A DNA stretch of 55,123 nt, taken from the NCBI GenBank assembly GCA_002869335.1, contig PKTE01000072.1, positions 1 to 55,123 on the forward strand, read 5' to 3'. The DNA comes from Salinivirgaceae bacterium. GTDB taxonomy: Bacteria > Bacteroidota > Bacteroidia > Bacteroidales > Salinivirgaceae. The position numbers were made by a program, and so were the translations under genes. How positions within the stretch are numbered: position 1 is the first letter of the stretch; each line of letters begins with the position of its first letter. Shown in pieces: positions 19,031 to 27,379 of this stretch. Below the pieces are notes generated by a model that did no database searches, had not been told where the DNA came from, and was given only the letters and a program-made list of their open reading frames with translations.

Positions 19031-19054
19031 AAAACGGGGCCTAAACCCCGTTTT
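19031..19054. terminator. Bidirectional terminator between adhesin and S51 lipoprotein genes
   Basis: AAAACGGGG / CCCCGTTTT is a perfect 9-bp inverted repeat with a 6-base loop CCTAAA. It is followed by TTTTTTT on the plus strand and preceded by an A-run, so it works for both convergent genes. Confidence 0.88.
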
Positions 19055-19055
19055 T

Positions 19056-19931
19056 TTATTTTACCATATTGTAAGTGTCACCTGGAAGTAGAATGCTTAG
19101 TTTTAAGTCATTTGCCCCAAGTAGCCCATTTTTGTTGACTTTGCTTCTTTCAGGGTTTTCTATTACAATAACCTGACTTTTACCATATACTGTAAAATTG
19201 TTGCTTTTGACGTAAATAGCCGTTGATTCATCAATACCAACTGCTATTTCTTCGGGGTTTTCAATAGCTACACTCATTAACCTGTTCATGCGCATTCTCC
19301 AAACAAAATGCTGGTCAACAATGAGTTTGTCAGTGAATCCCATTCCTTCTTTTATTTCGATATTTTCTGCTTCAATAGTGCGGAATTCTCCTGTATATTC
19401 AGGGTGTTTATATTCATTCCCAGTTATCATTTTTTTACTCATAATGGCCGCTCCGGCACTGGTTCCTGCAATAGTAGCTCCATTTATATAGGCGTAATGC
19501 ATCGCATCATAAATAGGTGTATTTTTAACAATTCCCATGAACTTATTCTGGTCACCCCCTGATACATATATCAAACGGGCATTTTTAATGGAGTCAATCT
19601 TATCCTGAGCTGGCTTTTCACCTTTTTCAAAGTTGAAATAAGTAACATTTGTAATATTTTGCTTTTTGAACTGTCTCATGGCCCACCATGCACTTGTATC
19701 TGGTTCTGAGCTGGACATGGGCAAAACAACTATATAACCACCTTTATCAACTTCACTAAGTTGAATAAGATCTTTTACTAGTGCAGGCGGTCTTTTTCCT
19801 CCTCCAATAATAAATAGAGCTCCTTTTGTTTCAATTTTAGTTGTGGTCTCTTTTTTCGATTCTTCTTTTAGGTTATCACACGAAGAAAAAACAATGGCCA
19901 AGACTATTAAGCCTGCTATTACTTTTTGCAT
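19056..19931 (-). CDS. Cyanophycinase-like peptidase S51 lipoprotein
   Basis: A lipobox signal (LIVLAIVFSSCD, Cys18) anchors this 291-residue protein outside the cytoplasm. All recognisable S51 elements are intact: first strand ALFIIGGGKRP, YVSGGDQNK, nucleophile motif IAGTSAGAAI, catalytic histidine motif VDQHFVWRMRMNRL, and AVGIDESTAIYV. The R.R..RL spacing after the histidine is that of cyanophycinases rather than of the smaller peptidase E. Its likely reaction is hydrolysis of beta-aspartyl peptide bonds, as in cyanophycin. It is oriented towards the T9SS adhesin gene and lies 1.1 kb beyond the SusCD pair, so the locus carries two S51 enzymes, this one undamaged. Confidence 0.88.
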   Translation of the reverse strand: MQKVIAGLIVLAIVFSSCDNLKEESKKETTTKIETKGALFIIGGGKRPPALVKDLIQLSEVDKGGYIVVLPMSSSEPDTSAWWAMRQFKKQNITNVTYFNFEKGEKPAQDKIDSIKNARLIYVSGGDQNKFMGIVKNTPIYDAMHYAYINGATIAGTSAGAAIMSKKMITGNEYKHPEYTGEFRTIEAENIEIKEGMGFTDKLIVDQHFVWRMRMNRLMSVAIENPEEIAVGIDESTAIYVKSNNFTVYGKSQVIVIENPERSKVNKNGLLGANDLKLSILLPGDTYNMVK

Positions 19932-20013
19932 AACAAATATTTTGAGAGTTTTAATACTTCGTCAAATATATAATAAACCAATGAGAACTAAAATCTATAA
20001 CGGTTAAGAGTTA

Positions 20014-20049
20014 GGCAAAAAAAAATAAAAGGCCGCATCGCTGCGGCCT
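20014..20049 (-). terminator. Rho-independent terminator after the SDR-VOC operon
   Basis: AGGCCGCA / TGCGGCCT is an 8-bp perfect stem with a 4-base loop. On the minus strand it is followed by TTTTATTTTTTTTT. It lies 23 bases after the stop of the VOC gene. Confidence 0.88.
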
Positions 20050-20072
20050 CTCCAATTAATTCTATGATGATT

Positions 20073-21140
20073 TTACACTTCATCAACCTTATTCATTCCC
20101 ATAGCGCTCAACATAAAGCGGGGAAGCGGTTTTTCAGGATTACGTTTTTGTAAATTCAGGTACCATTTCCATTTTTTTACTAAAGGCACTTTGTGTGTTT
20201 CTACAAATTCAATCAAAGTACCTTCAGGAGCCTGTATGTAAGAGAAGCTTCCTGCTGCTTCGCCCATGTCAAAGCTTGGATTGTCTCTTTGTGAATCAAC
20301 TGTAAATGGAAAACCTTTACTTTCACACTCTTTGCGCATGTCGTCCATTCCTTGTATATCGAAACATAAGTGAATAAATCCGGGATCTCCCCAGATACGG
20401 CCCTCAAAAATATCTTCAGGCTTGCGGGTTTTTACTTCGATGAGTTCAATCTCAGTTGGCCCAAACATAGGTGCAAAAGCGCCTTTTCTTTTACTGGTAT
20501 GACGCAGTAATACTCTGCGAACTTCTTCGTGTCCACCTGGTAAGGCTTTAAAATCTTCAAAATGTGCGGTAGTATCTGATGCTATCTGATCGTATTCTAA
20601 AATACCTTTGTAAACTTTTAGAGACTCTTCAATATTTTTAACGCCAATCACAGCACCATAAACGCCACCATTGGTGTTTCTTTTCTTGAAGTAGCTGTTT
20701 ACTTCAACTATTTCGAAGATATTTTCATAAGGATCTTTAACAAAAAAGTGTTTTTCTCCTGATGGGGTTGTGGATATTTTACCTAGTATTTCAACTTTAT
20801 TTTTTTTGAATTCGTTGAATTTTGTCTCAATATGTCGGGTTTTGAGTTTGGCGTAGTTAATTCCCAGATCACCTAGGCGCAAAGATTTTTCTTTCATAGC
20901 AGGCGTTTTGCCTGTGTGCTGCCAAATTTCAAATCCGCCGCCACCTTCCATATTGATGGCCAGTGCTGCAATTCGTTTACGTGTTTCACCATCGGTGTGA
21001 GGTAACATGAGTTCTGCAACTGCCTCTTCTTCAAACACTTTGATATTCATGTTGAAGTTTTTGATATACCAGTTAAATGCTTCCTTGAAGTTTGGTACAC
21101 CAACACCCATCTGTTGTATTCCTGAAATAATTTTACCCAT
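20073..21140 (-). CDS. Double-VOC-domain protein (HPPD-like dioxygenase superfamily)
   Basis: Two vicinal-oxygen-chelate domains can be traced. The first spans about residues 6-150 (GIQQMGVGVPNFKEAFNWYI, FFVKDPYENIFEIVEV) and the second about 165-320 (YGAVIGVKNIEESLKVYKGIL, GFIHLCFDIQGMD, GTLIEFVETH). The His in FIHLCF and the Glu in LIEFVE fit the metal-ligand positions of the second domain. The layout resembles 4-hydroxyphenylpyruvate dioxygenase and extradiol dioxygenases, but the conserved HPPD C-terminal motif is not evident, so I do not assign that activity. It follows an SDR gene with an 8-base gap, so both probably act on the same unknown small molecule. Confidence 0.75.
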   Translation of the reverse strand: MGKIISGIQQMGVGVPNFKEAFNWYIKNFNMNIKVFEEEAVAELMLPHTDGETRKRIAALAINMEGGGGFEIWQHTGKTPAMKEKSLRLGDLGINYAKLKTRHIETKFNEFKKNKVEILGKISTTPSGEKHFFVKDPYENIFEIVEVNSYFKKRNTNGGVYGAVIGVKNIEESLKVYKGILEYDQIASDTTAHFEDFKALPGGHEEVRRVLLRHTSKRKGAFAPMFGPTEIELIEVKTRKPEDIFEGRIWGDPGFIHLCFDIQGMDDMRKECESKGFPFTVDSQRDNPSFDMGEAAGSFSYIQAPEGTLIEFVETHKVPLVKKWKWYLNLQKRNPEKPLPRFMLSAMGMNKVDEV

Positions 21141-21148
21141 GATACATT

Positions 21149-21934
21149 TTATTTTGGATTTGTTTTTCTTGCTATTTTATAGAAAAGCGGTGGTAAATAT
21201 TTTTTGAAATAAACCATCAAAATCTCCTTCCCACCAATAAATACTTCTTTCTTGCCTTTTTCAATGGAACGACGCATTTTTTGAGCGCATTTTTCTGCGG
21301 GTATTCCATTTTCCTGTCCAGGATCCATTACACCTCGTGCTTTTCCTGATCCATCCAAAGAGCTTTTTGAAATGGGTGTGTTAACGCGTCCCGGACACAT
21401 GATTGTAACGGTCATGCCATCATCCCAATGCTCTAATCTGAGTGACTCAAAGAATCCGTGTAATGCAAATTTTGATGCGGCATATGCTGTACGCAATGGA
21501 AATCCAAATTTACCGCTAATGCTGCTGGTCACTCCAATTTTAGGCGTTTTGGATTTTATTAAGAGGGGTAATAACTGCTTGGTGAGCGTGATAGCTCCAA
21601 AGTAATTAATCTCCATTATCTTGCGATCAACTTCAATGCTGGATTCATCAGCACGGGCTCGTTGACTAATTCCACTCACATGCACAAGACGGTCGATATG
21701 ATCGTGTTTAGCTTTGATTTGATCGGTTAGATTTTGAATGGAAGCGGGCTCTAGTAAATTAAACTCAACTGCCATTGTCGTGGCGCCTTTTTCTTCGCAG
21801 GCTTTAGCCGTTTCTTCTAACTCTTCTTTTCCCAGAGCAGCTAATATCAAATGATAACCTTTCTCTGCATATTCCAGTGAAAGTGCCTTGCCAATACCGC
21901 TTGATGCTCCTGTTATTACAATTATTTTTTCCAT
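21149..21934 (-). CDS. Short-chain dehydrogenase/reductase (SDR)
   Basis: This classical SDR has the cofactor loop TGASSGIGKAL at the N-terminus, a catalytic Ser in VTSSISG and the YAASK motif (Tyr-x-x-x-Lys). A C-terminal basic region (FKKYLPPLFYKIARKTNPK) suggests peripheral membrane contact, as in DHRS7-like enzymes. The ORF track starts earlier at a GTG, but that codon overlaps the end of a good promoter box. The ATG at 21934 (MEKIIVITGASSG) places the nucleotide-binding strand at the normal distance and is preferred. It is first in a two-gene operon with the double-VOC protein. The substrate is not deducible. Confidence 0.88.
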   Translation of the reverse strand: MEKIIVITGASSGIGKALSLEYAEKGYHLILAALGKEELEETAKACEEKGATTMAVEFNLLEPASIQNLTDQIKAKHDHIDRLVHVSGISQRARADESSIEVDRKIMEINYFGAITLTKQLLPLLIKSKTPKIGVTSSISGKFGFPLRTAYAASKFALHGFFESLRLEHWDDGMTVTIMCPGRVNTPISKSSLDGSGKARGVMDPGQENGIPAEKCAQKMRRSIEKGKKEVFIGGKEILMVYFKKYLPPLFYKIARKTNPK

Positions 21935-21954
21935 AGATTCGTTTAAAGCAACCA

Positions 21955-21990
21955 CAAAAGTAACAAAATTCCAGAAACCATAATTTCAAA
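21955..21990 (-). promoter_or_regulatory. Promoter of the SDR-VOC operon
   Basis: On the minus strand TACTTTTG (21955-21962) matches TAnnTTTG exactly, with TTTG (21987-21990) 24 bases upstream. It lies 20 bases from the preferred ATG of the SDR gene and argues against the GTG start of the track. Confidence 0.45.
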
Positions 21991-22087
21991 TTCCAGAATA
22001 CAAATTACAGTAATTTAAATTCATAAAAACATGAAATGTCAGAAAATAAAAAATCTTTGATTTTTGTATTTTCTACAACCTGTAACC

Positions 22088-24205
<2,118 letters not shown>

Positions 24206-24385
24206 CTATACATATCTAAAATATTTTATATATTCTTAATTGGTTGTAATATAGGTTAATAGGGTTCTTTTAATAGTGATCTAGGTGCATAAAGTATATG
24301 TTTTTGGAATTATATTTGTTTAATGTTTTTATGTAAAAGTTAAACAAAAAGTATTGTATAAAGTTTTACTATAAAATCATCAACT

Positions 24386-25297
24386 ATGGAAACTGTAAAG
24401 GAAAAAAGTAAAGAGATATTGCAACAGCAAATTAAAGATTTAAAAGAGCAGCTTGATTCTGCAAATAGTATGTTCGAAATGACTACTAATTACATGAATC
24501 AAATGCAGCAAGATTTGATGGAATCTGAATCAAATCTTAAAAAAGCCAATAAGCATTTGACTGATAGCATAAATTATGCACGTCATATTCAGAAAGCATT
24601 TATCACTGGTAATGAATCTCTACAACAAATTATTCCTCAGTCGTTTTTATTTTTCAGGCCAAAGGATATTTTGAGTGGAGACTTTTTATGGGTGCAGCAA
24701 GAAGGAGCTGATATTACTGTAGCAGTTGGTGATTGTACAGGCCATGGAGTTCCTGGTGCTATGCTTACAGTGTACATGATAAGTACATTAAATCAGATTT
24801 ATAGTGAAGTAGGCAATGATCCGGCATTGATACTTAAAAAATTAGATGAACATGCAAGTGGGAGTTTAAATAATGACAAAACTGGCGTAGCAGATAGTGC
24901 AGAGATTGCTTTGATTAATTATAATATTGAAACCGGTAGATTAGTATTTGCTGGTGCTAATCGTCCTCTTATACGAGTTAGAAACGGAGAAGCCAAAAAA
25001 ATAAAAGGTTCGAGGTATATTTTAGGTCGTCAAATTAGACGCAAAGAAGATATTGTAAATCAGGAGGTTGTTGTAGAGCCTGATGATATGGTATACCTTT
25101 TCTCAGATGGTTTTGTAGATCAGTTTGGTGGTCCTGAAAAACGTAAGTATTCTACTAAAAGATTAAAATCACTTTTAGAGAATGTTTCAAAATCATCACT
25201 TAATAATCAATTTAGAATGATATCAGCAGAGTATGATCAGTGGATGGGAGAAAACCAACAAACAGATGATACAATTATAATGGGATTAAGAATATAA
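24386..25297 (+). CDS. SpoIIE-type PP2C serine phosphatase with coiled-coil N-terminus
   Basis: Residues about 1-70 are a coiled coil (EILQQQIKDLKEQLDSANSM), followed by the linker SINYARHIQKAF. The PPM/SpoIIE phosphatase domain follows, with metal-binding aspartates in SGDFLWV, GDCTGHGVPGA, LFSDGFVDQFGG and TDDTIIMG. There is no membrane segment or sensory domain, so it is a cytoplasmic phosphatase presumably controlled through the coiled coil or a partner. The next gene, 28 bases downstream, encodes a 151-aa protein that may be the STAS-like substrate. The domain is closely related to the C-terminus of the 1080-aa sensor phosphatase at 35773. Confidence 0.9.
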   Translation: METVKEKSKEILQQQIKDLKEQLDSANSMFEMTTNYMNQMQQDLMESESNLKKANKHLTDSINYARHIQKAFITGNESLQQIIPQSFLFFRPKDILSGDFLWVQQEGADITVAVGDCTGHGVPGAMLTVYMISTLNQIYSEVGNDPALILKKLDEHASGSLNNDKTGVADSAEIALINYNIETGRLVFAGANRPLIRVRNGEAKKIKGSRYILGRQIRRKEDIVNQEVVVEPDDMVYLFSDGFVDQFGGPEKRKYSTKRLKSLLENVSKSSLNNQFRMISAEYDQWMGENQQTDDTIIMGLRI

Positions 25298-25325
25298 AAA
25301 TAAGTTAAACATAAAACATAATACT

Positions 25326-25781
25326 ATGACAACAACAGAAGTAATAAATGAGAAGAAAATCCAAAGTTCATTTAATGAAGTTTTTTCAAAAGAATATGGT
25401 TCACTTTATGTGATAGAGGATAAAAAAATCATGATTTGCGAAGCAAAACGTGAGTATTTAACAATAGAAGAATTTCAGGAAATGTTCAATGCAACTGTGC
25501 CTTTTATTGATGAATTTAAAATTGAGAAATTTATTTTTGATAAGCAGAATATGCGTGTATTCCACCAACCATCAATGGAGTGGTATTATGTACATTGGAA
25601 AAAAGCAATGTATGAAAAAGGATTAAAAGTTCACCGTAAAATTCTTCCTCAAAATCAACCACAATTTAATATGGCTGTGGAAGCAGGCAAAAATCAAATA
25701 CGCATGAAGCATCCTGATTTGGTTGTAGACAAGTTAGATATGCAATACCGAAATTCAGTTCAAGAAGCTATTGAAGATTAA
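25326..25781 (+). CDS. Small protein, possibly STAS/SpoIIAA-like partner of the phosphatase
   Basis: I do not recognise this 151-residue protein by sequence. It has no signal peptide or membrane segment. The order of predicted elements (strand SLYVIEDKKIMICEA, helix LTIEEFQEMFNATVPFIDE, strand EKFIFDKQ, helix PSMEWYYVHWKKAMYE, strand VHRKILP) fits the alternating pattern of SpoIIAA-like STAS domains. Placement 28 bases after a SpoIIE phosphatase supports a partner-switch role, since SpoIIE-type enzymes usually act on such proteins. A serine in the usual phosphorylation position is not clearly identifiable. The 468-base gene-poor stretch lies beyond the following 46-aa ORF. Confidence 0.6.
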   Translation: MTTTEVINEKKIQSSFNEVFSKEYGSLYVIEDKKIMICEAKREYLTIEEFQEMFNATVPFIDEFKIEKFIFDKQNMRVFHQPSMEWYYVHWKKAMYEKGLKVHRKILPQNQPQFNMAVEAGKNQIRMKHPDLVVDKLDMQYRNSVQEAIED

Positions 25782-25912
25782 GTTTTAATCGCTTATTAAT
25801 AATAGTGTGTAATTATTTAAATTGAAAGAACAAAAGTAAGATCTTAAATGTTAATATATTGATATATATATACTAGTAAATAATAGTAAATGTAGTTTTA
25901 GTTAGTTAGTTT

Positions 25913-25956
25913 AAAAAGCTGTTTTGATGCCAATCAAAGCAGCTTTTTGTTTTTTG
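25913..25956 (+). terminator. Rho-independent terminator after the phosphatase operon
   Basis: AAAAAGCTGTTTTGAT / ATCAAAGCAGCTTTTT is a 16-bp stem with one G-T pair and a GCCA loop, followed by GTTTTTT. It lies 131 bases after the stop of the small STAS-like gene. Confidence 0.8.
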
Positions 25957-25999
25957 ACATTTTAAATTCTTATTTTGCAAAGAATCATATTTACAGATT

Positions 26000-26140
26000 A
26001 TGAAAATACAATTCATTTTTGCCTGGTACGATCTCTGGATTGGTGCCTTTTGGGATAAAAAGAAGCGTTGGCTTTATATTTTGCCTTTGCCAATGATAGG
26101 AATTATTTTGAAGTTTGAAAAGAAGACTGACGAGAATTAA
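26000..26140 (+). CDS. 46-residue conserved-looking small protein
   Basis: This ORF is too short for the supplied track. It starts MKIQFIFAWYDLWIGAFW, continues with the basic segment DKKKRWLYILPLPMIGIIL and ends EKKTDEN. The aromatic WYDLWIGAFWDKKKR followed by a short hydrophobic LPLPMIGII is, from memory, the pattern of a widespread family of about 40-50-residue proteins found in bacterial and phage genomes, with no known function. It has its own space between a strong terminator and the tandem-repeat block, which supports it being a gene. The hydrophobic part is too short for a firm membrane-segment call. Confidence 0.6.
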   Translation: MKIQFIFAWYDLWIGAFWDKKKRWLYILPLPMIGIILKFEKKTDEN

Positions 26141-26141
26141 T

Positions 26142-26476
26142 AGTCAAAAGCTAAGTGCCAAGAGCAAAGAGCTAAGAGCTAGGAGTCAAGGGTCAGGGGT
26201 CAATAGCTAAAAACTATTCACTCATTCTTAATTACTCTTAATTTCTTAATGGTTCAAAAAAAGTTAAAAGCTAAGTGCTAAGTGCCAAGAGTCATGGGCA
26301 AACAGCTACAAACTATTCACTCATTCTTAATTACTCTTAATTTCTTAAAGGTTTAATAAAAGCTAAAAGCTAAGAGCAAAGTGCTAGGAGCCAAGGGTCA
26401 GGGGTCAATAGCTACAAACTATTCACTCATTCTTAAATGCTCTTAATTTCTTAATGGTTCAAAAAAAGTCAAAAGC
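26142..26476. repeat. Three-unit imperfect tandem repeat (about 100-120 bp units)
   Basis: This fills most of a 468-base gene-free stretch (26141-26608). Units begin at 26142, 26262 and 26361, with a truncated fourth at 26467. Each has a purine-rich left half built of short words (AGCTAAGTGCCAAGAGC, GGGTCAGGGGTCAATAGCTA) and a conserved right half (AAACTATTCACTCATTCTTAA, CTCTTAATTTCTTAA). The words AGCTAAG / GTGCTAAG recur inside the units, so there is a nested minirepeat. No ORF runs through it. The remaining bases to 26608 hold only the leader of the DUF4212-like gene. Confidence 0.85.
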
Positions 26477-26608
26477 AATCTACCGACCACTAATAGCAAA
26501 AGAGATATAAAAATCTAGATATCAGGATAAATAGAATGGTTTCGCAGTAGTGCAATTATCTCCCGGATAAGCTATATATTTAGCGCGAAAAAAACTAAAT
26601 ACTGCGTC

Positions 26609-27358
26609 ATGAATGAAGAAAACCAATTTCACATTAGCTTTTTCAAACCTACAACTGAAAGGGCAAGAAGAAATCGAAATAAGGTCGTTGTCCTGGTTTC
26701 TATCTGGGCAATTGCCGTTTTTGGTTTCCATTTTTTATTGAAAGCCATTGAAAAACCTACACCTGAGCCTGTTTTACTAGAGTTTAATAAGGTTTGGGAT
26801 AAAGTGAAAGCTGATGAAGCTTCCACAGCCGAAATGCAGGTTTTTGCTAAAAGTGTATTGCAGGTTACAGGTAAGGTTTTTATTCAACCTAACCACAGAG
26901 CTGCATTCAATAATGGTTTAACCTGGGCTACATTTAAATTAGCTGATTCAGCTCAAAAAGTGGCTATCAAAGAGGCACTTGTGGATTTTGAGAAAGTAGC
27001 CAAAAATGTTGAGATGCTGACGGATGATAAATACCAAAGCGCAAAAAGTAAATTAGCTGCATTGGCGGCGGTTCCATTGGGATTAAACTCAAATGAATTG
27101 ATTGCTAAATTTTTGCCTTTGGAATTGAGGAGTAGCATGATGGATAGTTTTAGCGAAAAGCAAAAGGCTGTTGTGGCAGAAGCCATGCCTTTTTATACAA
27201 TCCATAATCAGTCGGTATTGACGGATACGAAATTTCTTGGATTTCCTTTCCATTATTTCTATACCGCTGTATTCTTGCTCATTCTTTTCATTGGGATTTG
27301 CTGGTTCTACAGTTATTCAACTGACCGTATCAACAAAAAATTGGGTATTTACGAATAA
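26609..27358 (+). CDS. Enlarged DUF4212-like partner subunit of the sodium/solute symporter
   Basis: Family members beside VC_2705-type symporters are usually about 80-100 residues with two membrane helices. Here the two halves are recognisable: N-terminal FFKPTTERARRNRNKVVVLVSIWAIAVFGFHFLL (first helix, residues about 25-45) and C-terminal FLGFPFHYFYTAVFLLILFIGICWFY with TDRINKKLGIYE at the end. Between them lies about 145 soluble residues (EFNKVWDKVKADEAS to KQKAVVAEAMPFY), mostly helical and with no match I recognise. This likely faces the periplasm. The symporter gene starts 21 bases downstream. Assignment rests on the C-terminal motif and the context. Confidence 0.65.
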   Translation: MNEENQFHISFFKPTTERARRNRNKVVVLVSIWAIAVFGFHFLLKAIEKPTPEPVLLEFNKVWDKVKADEASTAEMQVFAKSVLQVTGKVFIQPNHRAAFNNGLTWATFKLADSAQKVAIKEALVDFEKVAKNVEMLTDDKYQSAKSKLAALAAVPLGLNSNELIAKFLPLELRSSMMDSFSEKQKAVVAEAMPFYTIHNQSVLTDTKFLGFPFHYFYTAVFLLILFIGICWFYSYSTDRINKKLGIYE

Positions 27359-27379
27359 TTACTCCTCAAAATCGAAATT

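Noticed and set aside
20073-21140. hppD (4-hydroxyphenylpyruvate dioxygenase)
   Set aside because: The fold matches but the conserved HPPD C-terminal motif is not evident and no tyrosine-degradation gene is nearby.
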